From contig CAKOGP040000001.1 in assembly GCA_933822405.4 (NCBI GenBank), positions 1,594,822 through 1,658,821 of the forward strand: 64,000 nucleotides of DNA, given 5' to 3'. Below, in pieces: positions 55,103 to 64,000 of the stretch (positions are counted from its first letter, which is position 1; every line of letters begins with the position of its first letter). The notes beneath the pieces are model-generated. The model ran no database searches, was not told the origin of the DNA, and saw only the letters and a list, made by a program, of their open reading frames with translations. Both the position numbers and the translations under genes were made by a program. The stretch comes from Cylindrotheca closterium. Its lineage: Eukaryota > Bacillariophyta > Bacillariophyceae > Bacillariales > Bacillariaceae.

Positions 55103-57072
55103 TCATGCTAGTAGTATAGTTTCATAGGTTCCATAGTTTCGTCCAGATGCACGTACAAAATAATGTTCCAAGAATTCGACCATTAGAATAGCACAAAGAA
55201 CAATCAAAAGTGCTACAGCAGCCCAGCCATATGCCCAGCCTCCCCCATCGTCATTTCCATTTGCAACAGCTGCTGCGACAAACTTCCACAAGACAGAGGC
55301 GATGCCATAGGCTACTCCATCTGTGTATGCCGCAAACAAACCCTTGTTGTTTCCAAATGCCGATCCCACAATACCTGGAATGTGGTAGTACATTACCGAG
55401 ATACCAAAGCTCATGACAAAGGAAGCTACTACCTGAAAGAACAAGATCAAATCAGGGGCATCAATAGCCCGGCGCAATCTTGGAACAGCCAACAGTGCAA
55501 GAAAGTAGCAAGCGCCAATTGTGGTCATGTATAAGCGAGACACCAGCCATTTCCTCTGGCGTTCTTTTCGGACTGCAAACATGTTTCCAGCAATAACAAG
55601 ACCAAATACCGTGCCTAGAATGGAATATACAACCAAGCCTCCAGAGGTTTCCTCAGTCAAATGACCCATTGAGGTTTCGAGAAAGTAAGATCCAAGAATT
55701 CGATCGGACGTTCTAATTGGATTATCAAACCTGTCAGCAACCGAAATCATCAACAGCAACAATACCAAGCCGAAACGTTCACCTGAAATGCTTACCTAAC
55801 CATTGATGAACCTGTATGAGCCAAGGCAACAATCCAAAAGGTTCCACTATTCAATACTCGCTTTAATGATGGGATCAGGTTTGTTCGAATCACAGAATAC
55901 AAGACCACCGCCATCACACCAACAAACTGACGCGGCCGCGTATAAAAATTCGATTTTTGTAGCTGGGCCAGTAGACTGGGTTGCAGAGCATTCTGTGGTT
56001 CGTTAATCTGATGCGGAGAGTCTGTCAAGAAGAGATACGCAACTGATGATCCAATCAATGCAGTCCAGCCTCCAATCACTGCAACCAACCTCCAGCTCGC
56101 TTGCCTCAAAAAGAAGGACAGCATAGGGATAGCAAATAGAGGTCCAATACGTGATGCAATTGAAGTGACGTAAATTCCAGCCTCGTATGTGTTATGGTTA
56201 GTACCATAGTGTGTTGCCAGCATCACAATAATGCACGGCCATTGCACGCTTTGGAAAAATTCGACGAAAAAGCAGCACCAAGCTGCAGACGTTGCATCTT
56301 GGCAAGCTGCAAGGGCAGTTAGCGAAAAGCAGAGAAGAAAGGAGTAAAGTACGCTTGTTCTTCTCGCCCCAAGTACATCACCGACAGGACCATTCAAGAA
56401 CTTTCCACACGCCGTTCCCAGGACAGCAAAACTTGCAGCTCGGGAAGTGAATAATGAAGCCTCCTCGCTGCTTGAAAGGAATTCTTGACCAATAGTTGGG
56501 ACTAGCAAAACCGGGGTTACCGCCGCAGCTGATGTGAGAGTATAGGATATGAATAGAGCAAAATTCAGTGGATTCCATGTTGAATGCCCAGACGATTCCT
56601 CTTCGTCGTTGCCATAGTCAATGGAATCATCAAATGGCTCCTCATACATGAATCCGAAGAAGAAGCCAGTCCATCCTGTGGGGCGATGATCCTTATCAAA
56701 AGATGAGTCGTTTCCAGGAAAGCTACTATTCAAATCTACCGATGAAGATTGATCATCGCCCCAAAACAGCCGCCTAGTCGATTCGAAATTATATTTTTTT
56801 GTGTTGGACGGAGTTGATCTCAGTCTGGCTTTTGAGCGTCGGCGAGGCAACAAAGGTGTAGAGCTGGAAGAGACCCTCGGCCTTAGTTTCGAGTATTTGG
56901 GAGGAGGGGGTATGTTCCAACTTCCATCGCTCAGATTTTCTTTTTCTTTGTCATTCGCTTCTTGGTTCATCGAGTCGCTGGGAAGAGAGGATACATTCCG
57001 GCTCCTGTCTTGTGTGTTCTCTTTTTTCTTGACATTCTTTTCTTGGTTATTTGATTCATCTGCTGGTATCAT
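55103..57072 (-). CDS. Major facilitator superfamily transporter (OPA-like)
   Basis: Secondary transporter with about 12 helices; substrate unknown. Two exons, 57072-55796 and 55730-55103, joined across a 65-bp intron (GTAAGC...GACAG), give 634 aa; this is the only donor-acceptor pair in the gap that restores frame (SSMVRFDNPIR). Seen: a 150-residue hydrophilic, Ser/Arg/Glu-rich cytosolic N-terminus; WNPLNFALFISYTLTSAAAV (TM1); GTACGKFLNGPVGDVLGARR, the MFS signature loop between TM2 and TM3; FFVEFFQSVQWPCIIVMLATHY, typical of the organophosphate:phosphate antiporter-like group (glycerol-3-phosphate or sugar-phosphate permeases); and in exon 2 SGGLVVYSILGTVFGLVIAG and VMYYHIPGIVGSAFG. The OPA link rests on the TM4 region only. 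C-terminus hydrophilic (SGRNYGTYETILLA). Confidence 0.82.
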
Positions 57073-57620
57073 TGCTAGATGTCATTGCAATCATTAAAAA
57101 GTGTTTGTTTGGCGCATGTTGTCTCCCCTAGATGTATCCCCTTTCTTGTCCCATTTGAGGGATCGTATAATACCGGTACGTACGCAGTATCGGTACAATA
57201 TCTCATAGACATGTACACCGGTACACGTGTACGTAGGACTACCTACAGTGTGTATGTATGTGAGAAGTTACAGTACGTTATAAAGTGATAGTGCAGAGAG
57301 TACAAAGAAATTCAAAAGATCCACTTTACGCAGTGACGGCGATGCAAGTTTTCATTGCACTGGCCTGTTCACAACATCGTCAAGAAGTCAGTCGGTCGTG
57401 CTTGCTAAACGAATTATTGTCAGGTTGAATATGCTGCGATGCTCCCAATCCCTGGCTCCCATGCAACAAGAATGATGGATTCAAACCTCCTACGATTCAT
57501 TCCACCCTTATGCCGATTTATTTACCGCGATTATCTGCCTGGGGAAGAACCGCTTTGACTCAAGTTCTGGTCTAAAAAGCCGACTGGCTATGCGAACAGA
57601 TAAAATATTGTGGCTTTTTC
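57073..57620. other. Intergenic region, GTAC/CCGGT-rich, with a 12-bp G-box palindrome
   Basis: 548 bp between the MFS start and the 3' end of the GT90 remnant. Bases 57170-57245 are dense in ACCGGTA, GTAC and CACGTG steps, with the perfect palindrome GTACACGTGTAC at 57221-57232, about 150 bp upstream of the MFS ATG. A GGTTTGAATCC-like string on the minus strand near 57480 does not form a tRNA T-stem. No ORF. Confidence 0.4.
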
Positions 57621-59468
57621 TCAGCCAGGACACACACTCACATTGGAAGGAATACTGTACACATCCAATTTCCAAACTGTCATATTGTTTCTGTTTGCTC
57701 CATCGAATGCCAAGTGAGGCTTATCATTATTATTGTTGCATAGATCGATGAAGCCGTTGTGAATATCATTAGCTGCAACACCGATGTAGGATTCTTTCGC
57801 TGAAAGCCATATTTCCATCCAGCACGACAGTCCGCTGTCCATGCGTTCCTTTGCTTGATCATTGCATAGCTCTTGATTTGTATATTGATCCAAGGCTTCG
57901 ACGTAACCATTCAAAATCGTCAAGAAATCTAGGTTCAAGTAATTTTCTGTAAACCGTTCTTTGCAAAATTCATTTGCATTCTTCACAATCATCCGCAGAA
58001 AGGCATCATTCTCTTGACTTTATTTCATGTAGTACTCTGCCATGTAGGTAAAATTATCCAAAGATGCTGGTATGAAATGAACGTTTGGTTGCAAATCCGC
58101 CATGAAGTATTCTTCGTAATCTTCTTCCAGGGTCACCTTGATGACAGCTGAGTTATAGCACAGTAAGCGGGGAAAGCGCGCTGACCATGAGTTCCCATCA
58201 ATATCGCAGACGGCCTTATATTTCATGGAACTATCGAGGGGTTCCTTTGGACTACAAAAGTCTGGATCGGCATTCTTGGGACAGCCAGCTTCCTTCACGT
58301 CCAAATAGGTGCTGTTACCATCTTTCACTGCCGTCTTGACACGATCCAAAAACTCAACTCTGGCACCTTTCATTCCTCCTCGCCAGTACACCTTAGACAG
58401 CTTTTGATCCCAAGGGAATTGTGCATTCCAAGTTTCCTGCTGCTTGTCCCAACCCATTTTGTCTGCCATCTTCATGACTTGATAATCTCCATAGTTTGGT
58501 ATGGGAAACGAGTAAGAACAATCAAACGATCGACAAACAGTAAAGAGTGGCATGTTCCTCTCCAATGCTGTCTTGACTTCGTAGTCGGGAGCCGACTCGT
58601 TGTAAGAGATCCTTGGGTCCAAGCATCCACGATAGTCCCTAAGATCCATACCAAGGGGAAAGGTTCCCACTTTAGTCAAGGCATTGGTCAAGGCTGGAAA
58701 GTCGTTTTGATGCGAATGCAACTGGATCGCCAATGCCCGCTGAAAGGACGGAATGACCATCTTGAGGCGTTTTCCGTTCCCGTTCTTCACTTGTTGGTAG
58801 GACTTATCTGGTATCATCAACCTTGGAGTACTGTCCTGCGTTACGGTAATGAGAGCTGGAAATGCTTGATAGCTAGTGAACAGATTCTGAAACATGCCGG
58901 ACTTGTAAGGATTTACCTTACTCATGGTATCCTCATACGACATGTTGAAGAGTCGAAGTAATTAATGGATGTCAGCACCTTCAGGTCCCCACGAGTGAGG
59001 ACTCCGTCTTGTTGATTTCATGGCATCGTTGTTATTTCCTGTGGGGAGTACATGTGTTGAAGATGCATTTCGCTGCTGCTGCTTGTTCAAGGACAATTCT
59101 GGTTGTTTGACAATTTTGCTTTGGATCTTGGTGTGAAACAGCTGGTAATATAGGCCCAGTGTAACGACAATGGTCAGAAACCTCAGATTCAAAATTAAAC
59201 TGTATGTGTATCCGCCTGCTGGTTTCGTTTCGTTTCTTTCCTTTCCTTGGCCTTTCGGATAGTCATCTGCAGTACTGTACAACAACATCCTTGAGCAAAC
59301 TATCATTGCAATTGAATTGGAAGCCTTGTCGTAAACGACGTCTGCTGAACCGTTATATGGTAAAATGGAGGCGGTGCCCAACAGGGCGGGTGAGGTTTGG
59401 GAGAGAAAAATTGAATTACCACGACACAAGTGGGTGAATTCAATCTCAGTCGATAAACTGGGCATCAT
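57621..59468 (-). pseudogene. GT90 (CAP10-like) glycosyltransferase with two in-frame TAA codons
   Basis: A single reading frame runs 59468 to 57621 and is interrupted only by TAA at 58964-58962 and TAA at 58022-58020; no frameshift is needed. Segment 1 (to 58962) has a membrane anchor (SLILNLRFLTIVVTLGLYYQLF) and a stalk, as expected for a Golgi type II enzyme. Segment 2 (from LLRLFNMSYEDTM) is the catalytic domain: SKVYWRGGMKGARVEFLDRV and DIDGNSWSARFPRLLCYNSAVIK are the GT90 signatures, with NVHFIPASLDNFTYM. Segment 3 continues as AFLRMIVKNANEFCKERFT, the expected family C-terminal helix. No GT-AG intron removes either stop plausibly. TAA serves as a true stop in other genes here, so this is most likely a young pseudogene; a base error or readthrough remains possible. 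A functional protein could also start at 58943 and stop at 58020 (307 aa), lacking the anchor. Confidence 0.72.
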
Positions 59469-59768
59469 TGCCTCGGCGCATCGACAACAACTTTTGACGG
59501 TCGAAGGCCGTTCGGCCTTTGTCCGTCTGTAACACAATGTAGTCAAAGTGATCGAACAGTGTGCCTGCGGTCTAGAAAAAATGCCCCCAAAACGCTCCAC
59601 CTGCGGGGCGCCCCCTAACCTCCGCCGTAGGCGGAGAACTGACTCCGCCGTAGGCGCTGTCAACTAGCATAAAATCTACATAGATGGATCCTCTGTTCCC
59701 CCAACTACCAGAAACTCCAGAGATGTTTTATTTCGGCGCGGATCTACCCGTTCAATATTTTGTCATCT
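59469..59768. other. GC-rich intergenic region with palindromes between GT90 and transposase-like gene
   Basis: 300 bp separating the GT90 frame from the transposase-like gene. It contains GGGGCGCCCC (59605-59614), the palindrome CTCCGCC-GTA-GGCGGAG (59620-59636) and a direct copy CTCCGCCGTAGGCG at 59643-59656, 23 bp later. These may mark an element end or a promoter. Open frames crossing it lack ATG starts. Confidence 0.45.
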
Positions 59769-62700
59769 ATGTATATTGACTATGTAACTGTTGGCATTCG
59801 CAGCGACACGTTCACCATGCAGCATACAGCAAGCAGCCAAAATGAACGTGAAAAAGATAAGAAAGAACAGGGCACAATTCTTAGTTTCCTTTCACCAAGG
59901 AAACCACCTGAAAAGGACCACGTCAAGATGGGCCTGCAGTCACAACATACAGTGGGCAGAGTGAAAGCAATGAAGAAGATGGGTCAGGAACGGCAACTAA
60001 AACGAACCCAACAGCTACAACATGGGAAACCGGCAAAGAGGCAGAAGACAATGACTGGAAACAATGCTGAAAAAAGATGCGATGAAGGAACAAAGACATG
60101 TCCCAGGTGCTTTGTGATTAAAAATGGTGGGGCCAAAAAGTGTGCCCATGATCCAACTTGCCGACTCAACAAGCAGTACTATGAGACAGATGGTGGTCGA
60201 CTTGACAAGGTTGAAGTCCTACAAAGAAGGCTTGACACGGCAATGATGGCCAGAAATAATCGGCCCTTTGAAGGCATGGAACTTCACAGCAGCACAATTC
60301 CAAAAAGTCAAGCAGACGTCAACAAGTTTTTTTCGCAGAGAAAAAATGTGGAATTGCCACCCTCAAGCAAGAGTAGCATGAAAGAAGCTTCTTTGGAGGA
60401 TCAACTTTCTCCATTTTCCGTCCAAGCGTTGAAGGAGAGAATCAACAGGTTGATGGCAAATTGTTCGGTTGGCATGACTAATTCAAGCTCTGTTCCGAAG
60501 GTGATTGGTGCTGCCATCGATGCCCTCCTGGAAACCCACAAAAGCATCACATGTGGCACTGAAGATAATGTACTCAAGATAAAAGATAAAAGAGGAAAAA
60601 GTTATTGGGAGCACCAGAATTACCAACGTCAGTTTCCTCCTGGCACTCTGGGGTTTACCTTCCCAAGAGATGACAAGACCAAAAGCCCAGACCACAACTA
60701 CAGTCAACTTGAGGGCGTGACAATTTACTTGGTCCGGTGGGAGCTCAATCTTCCAGGCATTCAACTAATCTGCCCAGAGTGCAGGAAAGGAGAGCTTATT
60801 CATCAGAAGTATGACTACAAGACCAGCGGATTTGCAACCCCAATTATTGATATTTCTGGGGTTACAAGTTGGGCTTGTTCCATGAAGTACAAGTGCAATA
60901 ATACTGCCAGGTGTGATTATCGATGTAAAGGGAACGATGGCCCATTACTAGCCCAACTTCCGGCTCAATTTCGCAACGCGTATCCTGTGGATCCCAGGTA
61001 TGCACTCAGCAATAAAAGGCATCTAAGCCAGACTTTTACAAATGTGATGGACAAGCTGATGATAACACATGGAAATGGCGACCAACTTGCACAACTGCTA
61101 AGTGAAACTCGTGGGGACAAGCATCTTGACAAAGAAGAGGAATATTATAATCAGGCTAGAGACACTGGAACAACGGTAACAGAACCCTTTCCAGTATATG
61201 AGGACTGGATTGGCCAGTACAGCCCAAGTGGGAAAGATCTTCGTGACATGAAGGATGTCGCAGCACACTCTGCACTAATATCCACTGGAGTATCAGACAA
61301 AGATAGAGTCTGTCGAGAGATTCAGAGTGTTGGAGCAAAGACAACCACCTGTGATGATCACACCTATGCTGTGTTGGGAAACTATAGGCCCGAAGACATA
61401 CAAAATGCAAAATGTGCACACTCGATCGGAACAGAAACAGGGGAAATAGCATCTGTTGTTATTGTGCCCAGTGAAGAACAAACTCACTATGCACACCAAG
61501 CTGCCCAATTCTCCCGCCGCCCAAATGTTTGCCCAAAGGTGCATGTTTCTGATATCTGCCCAAGAGGAACAAGAATTTGGAACGATATTTTTTCGGGTTG
61601 TGGCATTACATGCCGCCTTGGCTGGTTTCACTATCTGCAGCGCATCACAAAGACGCTGGTGGAAGATCATGAGTTGTATAGAGATGCTATTCGTGCACTT
61701 CAAGAGTGTCTCTACTACTATGATGAAGGAGATCTTGCTGCAGTGATGCAGCAGATCTCAGCCGGGAATCTTGGAAAAGTTGATGGTAAGGTGTGCCCAG
61801 AAGAGAACCAGCTTAAAAGAGCAAAACAATATCGTCAGTATGTGAGAGTCTGGTCATACAAGGCGACAGTTATCCAATCCAAGTTGGCTGCATGGTACCG
61901 CAAATTCAAGGATGAGTATGATGATACTATCCATGCTGACCTTTTTACAGGACCAACTGAAACTGCAGTCGAAGAGCAAATGAAGAATGCAATTTGGGTG
62001 GAAGACATCTTGCCCAAAGATGATCTATATTTTAGTGTCAAACCAGGCTTGATGTCGAAATGCAAGCTCCCTGTATTCATAGGTACACGTGGCGCCGAAT
62101 CAAAGGTGGAGAAAGGCAATCACATCATGCACCACTGTTCAAATGGTGGCACACGACGAACTCTAACTGACTACACTTCATCGGCTGGAATTGCCTTGTA
62201 CAATTTGCGAATACGATACCGCCTTCATATTGGATCCCTTGATCCGAAGTTGCGAAAGAAGATTCCTACAGCCTTTCACAGGGCACCACATTATACCAAC
62301 CACCTTCGACTTGCATTTATCAACAACTTGGCCAAAGAGGCTGGAATCATTGGCAATGTCCACAGCAGAGTAGAAGAGCTACCAGCCGACAACGGAGAGA
62401 GATTTTTTTCTGAATACTTGACCCAACAACTTGCCAGAGAAAGCAGTGGAGTTCTTTATGATGAAAAAACGAAAAGATGCAAATGCAAAGACTGCAGCAA
62501 AATTAAAAATCCATATGCCAAGAGAAGAGTTGGTTCTATTCAAACCGCTCATGCTGGGAACATTTCTTCTTTAGCGGGGGCGCTGATTTGCGCCGAGAGG
62601 GAAAAGAAGAACAGGATCAATGTGACAAATCTTGCACCCCATCCCACCATCATGATAGCACCACGACAGATGCAATTGCCACCCCAACACTACTTTCTTG

Positions 62701-62945
62701 CGCCAGCACAATCAGCAGGTAGGACAACATCGCCCCATCAAGCTTGCTACCACCAGCAACGTACAATGATACAATTAGACTTGGCCTACGAACGACATTT
62801 GGCCTACCAGCAGCATTTTTGTCAAGCTTTCTACAAACATCCTTTTCCTCCCTACTTTCAAGGAACCACCATCCCTTCGCCAGTAGCAAATCCTTCAAAG
62901 CAGCAGAACCTTGGGCCATACACTTGGCTGACAAGGGAGAGCTAA
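59769..62945 (+). CDS. Transposase-like protein (DUF6729-like N-part, RNase H-like core), possibly domesticated
   Basis: Single uninterrupted frame, 1,058 aa from ATG 59769 (another ATG at 59817). Seen: a basic N-terminus with QGTILSFL (34-41) and QADVNKFF (181-188), both resembling PCNA-binding PIP boxes; a Cys/His cluster CPRCFVIKNGGAKKCAHDPTC; a second zinc-ribbon-like region CPECRKG...WACSMKYKCNNTARCDYRC, which with QLPAQFRNAYPVDPRYALSNKR recalls the DUF6729 domain of transposon-derived proteins; then a core with CDDHTYAV (Asp529/Asp530), HVSDICPRGTRIW (Asp595) followed by GWFHYLQRI, and RGAESKVEKGNH (Glu777), an arrangement like DDE transposases; and a late basic CKCKDCSKIKN. The DUF and DDE readings are from memory of the families and need a profile search. 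The intact 1,058-codon frame argues against a dead element. Confidence 0.68.
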   Translation: MYIDYVTVGIRSDTFTMQHTASSQNEREKDKKEQGTILSFLSPRKPPEKDHVKMGLQSQHTVGRVKAMKKMGQERQLKRTQQLQHGKPAKRQKTMTGNNAEKRCDEGTKTCPRCFVIKNGGAKKCAHDPTCRLNKQYYETDGGRLDKVEVLQRRLDTAMMARNNRPFEGMELHSSTIPKSQADVNKFFSQRKNVELPPSSKSSMKEASLEDQLSPFSVQALKERINRLMANCSVGMTNSSSVPKVIGAAIDALLETHKSITCGTEDNVLKIKDKRGKSYWEHQNYQRQFPPGTLGFTFPRDDKTKSPDHNYSQLEGVTIYLVRWELNLPGIQLICPECRKGELIHQKYDYKTSGFATPIIDISGVTSWACSMKYKCNNTARCDYRCKGNDGPLLAQLPAQFRNAYPVDPRYALSNKRHLSQTFTNVMDKLMITHGNGDQLAQLLSETRGDKHLDKEEEYYNQARDTGTTVTEPFPVYEDWIGQYSPSGKDLRDMKDVAAHSALISTGVSDKDRVCREIQSVGAKTTTCDDHTYAVLGNYRPEDIQNAKCAHSIGTETGEIASVVIVPSEEQTHYAHQAAQFSRRPNVCPKVHVSDICPRGTRIWNDIFSGCGITCRLGWFHYLQRITKTLVEDHELYRDAIRALQECLYYYDEGDLAAVMQQISAGNLGKVDGKVCPEENQLKRAKQYRQYVRVWSYKATVIQSKLAAWYRKFKDEYDDTIHADLFTGPTETAVEEQMKNAIWVEDILPKDDLYFSVKPGLMSKCKLPVFIGTRGAESKVEKGNHIMHHCSNGGTRRTLTDYTSSAGIALYNLRIRYRLHIGSLDPKLRKKIPTAFHRAPHYTNHLRLAFINNLAKEAGIIGNVHSRVEELPADNGERFFSEYLTQQLARESSGVLYDEKTKRCKCKDCSKIKNPYAKRRVGSIQTAHAGNISSLAGALICAEREKKNRINVTNLAPHPTIMIAPRQMQLPPQHYFLAPAQSAGRTTSPHQACYHQQRTMIQLDLAYERHLAYQQHFCQAFYKHPFPPYFQGTTIPSPVANPSKQQNLGPYTWLTRES

Positions 62946-63393
62946 GGAGAAAACGAAGTTAATACATACTACTAACTACTAGTGCATATCTATTTTTAAA
63001 CATTATCTGATACAGCCCAAATCATAGTATTGTGATTCGTGATGTCTTCAAAATATTTGTGTGACGACACTTCGGCAAGATCTAAAAAAGTATTTTACTT
63101 AAGAAATTACAGTTACAAATAGCGTTAAAGCCGTTTGTAATAGCGTTAAATCCGTTATCATGCTCCTAATTGTTTCTGCTACAACTGCATTCTGATTGGC
63201 TGCATACAGGGAATTATCAAAAGTTTTTATCAAAATTTATCAAAATATTTGTAATACCAGTACGTGTACACGTACGGACAGTATACTGTTGGTAACCTAC
63301 TGTATTGTAAATCGCAGTAGCTCATCCCAAATACCGGAACAAACGCAATGTTACCAGTGCAGTATTACCTGGTACCATAGACCACCTTTTACT
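62946..63393. other. AT-rich intergenic region with a 21-bp tandem repeat and a 16-bp palindrome
   Basis: 448 bp downstream of the transposase-like gene. Bases 63118-63159 are two copies of a 21-bp unit (aatagcgttaaagccgtttgt and a variant). TATCAAAA(G/T) steps repeat at 63216-63246. GTACGTGTACACGTAC at 63260-63275 is a perfect palindrome. No gene. Confidence 0.5.
63118..63159. repeat. 21-bp direct tandem repeat, two copies
   Basis: Copies start at 63118 and 63139 and share aatagcgttaaa-ccgtt. They lie about 170 bp after the transposase-like stop codon, where subterminal repeats of a DNA transposon would be expected; no matching copy was found upstream of the gene. Confidence 0.7.
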
Positions 63394-64000
63394 TCATGAT
63401 TCTAGGTATGGGATTCGGAACTCTTTTACGCTCTCGATTTCCTCTTCCTCTGATAGAAACCTCAAAGGCTGCGTTGGAGCCTGATGAGGGTTGTTTGGTG
63501 TGTCACTTGCTGATAGATCATCTTTCCGGGTGCGCCAACTATTGTCGATGGTTTCGTGCTCTGATTCCAGCCGCATTGGCTTATTAGGGGCTGTTTCGGT
63601 TTGACTTGGCGAAAGGAGCGCTTCTCGTCGCAGATTCGATAAGGATTTTGGGCTCAACTTTATCGAGCTAGTGGAAGCATAACTGCTTGGTGATTCCGTT
63701 CGAGACGTATACTCTTCTTTCGATGGTGACCTAAAGGGCATAAACGGAGGCTGGGTCGAACAAGTACTGGCCCTGTAGCGATCTTCGCTACATAGCTCTT
63801 GGATTGATGGCAGCTCCATCCGAATGCCTACTGGTCCGTCTTGGCCTTGTGACATCGTCTCGTCATGGTCGGTAGAAGAGGAATAATCTTCGTTGTCGCC
63901 ATCTTCCTCCAACTCCTCGACGATAGTCTGATCTCGCATTGGCATCATTGGTACATCTCCATGCGAATGCGTGAGGAGAAGTTGCTTTTGCCCGAGCCCC
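63394..64000 (-). CDS. Unrecognised Ser/Glu-rich protein, 5' part beyond the window
   Basis: The frame is open from the window edge to the stop at 63394. It reads LGQKQLLLTHSHGDVPMMPM into DQTIVEELEEDGDNEDYSSS, so the first in-window ATG (63948) need not be the start. The visible 200 residues are hydrophilic and disordered, rich in Ser, Glu, Pro and Arg (SPSKEEYTSRTESPSSYAS), with FMPFRSPSKEE and PQSLSNLRREALLSPSQ-like phosphorylation-style motifs, and end IESVKEFRIPYLES. No domain is recognised. It is likely the C-terminal tail of a larger protein. Codon use and composition do not differ obviously from neighbours. Confidence is limited by the truncation. Confidence 0.6.
   Translation of the reverse strand, partial: GLGQKQLLLTHSHGDVPMMPMRDQTIVEELEEDGDNEDYSSSTDHDETMSQGQDGPVGIRMELPSIQELCSEDRYRASTCSTQPPFMPFRSPSKEEYTSRTESPSSYASTSSIKLSPKSLSNLRREALLSPSQTETAPNKPMRLESEHETIDNSWRTRKDDLSASDTPNNPHQAPTQPLRFLSEEEEIESVKEFRIPYLES

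Noticed and set aside
57465..57530. Possible tRNA on the minus strand (GGTTTGAATCC)
   Set aside because: The five-base T-stem does not pair and no anticodon arm is visible.
58404..58961. 185-codon plus-strand frame opposite GT90
   Set aside because: Antisense to clear GT90 signatures; its product has no recognisable features.
57621..59468. TAA reassigned to a sense codon, to explain the GT90 stops
   Set aside because: TAA ends RPS17, PIG-B-neighbourhood and giant-protein frames at their expected family C-termini, so the standard code applies.

Overview
The window looks like nuclear DNA of a diatom, most likely a raphid pennate, although no species can be named. The signs are: dense protein genes broken by short GT-AG introns (about 60-220 bp); secreted giant proteins with the Pro-Ser-Thr (PSxxPT) stalks typical of diatom extracellular matrix proteins; a CRT-like transporter; and eukaryotic housekeeping genes throughout (ribosome, proteasome, spliceosome, Golgi tethering, GPI anchor). 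No rRNA, tRNA, CRISPR array or bacterial operon was seen.

Layout. Bases 1-23,918 hold housekeeping genes on alternating strands: RPS17, GPI mannosyltransferase PIG-B, a short-chain dehydrogenase, an EEF2KMT/FAM86-type methyltransferase, a RluA-type pseudouridine synthase, cap-binding protein NCBP1, a gamma-glutamyltransferase, COG2, a Rab1-type GTPase, mitochondrial dihydrolipoyl dehydrogenase, proteasome subunit RPN2 and an inositol polyphosphate kinase. Bases 24,255-40,419 are a divergent pair of secreted, mucin-like giants (about 1,464 and 3,781 aa) that share Cys-containing globular domains and PTS stalks. The larger one contains a multi-level repeat: 88-aa units paired into 176-aa units, arrayed 3, 2 and 1 times between nearly identical 262-aa domains. 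Bases 40,575-44,088 hold the spliceosome genes RED/IK and CCDC12 head to head around a 257-bp foldback (MITE-like) element, followed by a basic conserved hypothetical protein.

Bases 44,089-57,072 hold a Gln/His-rich coiled-coil protein, a RAB5IF/OPTI-like membrane protein, a CRT-like transporter, a SAPS-domain PP6 regulatory subunit, an ISCA1-type Fe-S carrier whose predicted intron is in frame and stop-free, and an MFS transporter. Bases 57,621-62,945 hold a GT90 (CAP10-like) glycosyltransferase reading frame broken by two in-frame TAA codons, divergent from a 1,058-aa transposase-like protein. The window ends inside an unrecognised Ser-rich gene on the minus strand.

Genes alternate strand almost without exception. 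Convergent 3' ends lie 27-243 bp apart and most divergent starts lie within about 600 bp, so most promoters are probably shared. All exon boundaries come from GT-AG consensus, frame continuity and protein family resemblance judged by eye. None has been checked against transcripts or databases.
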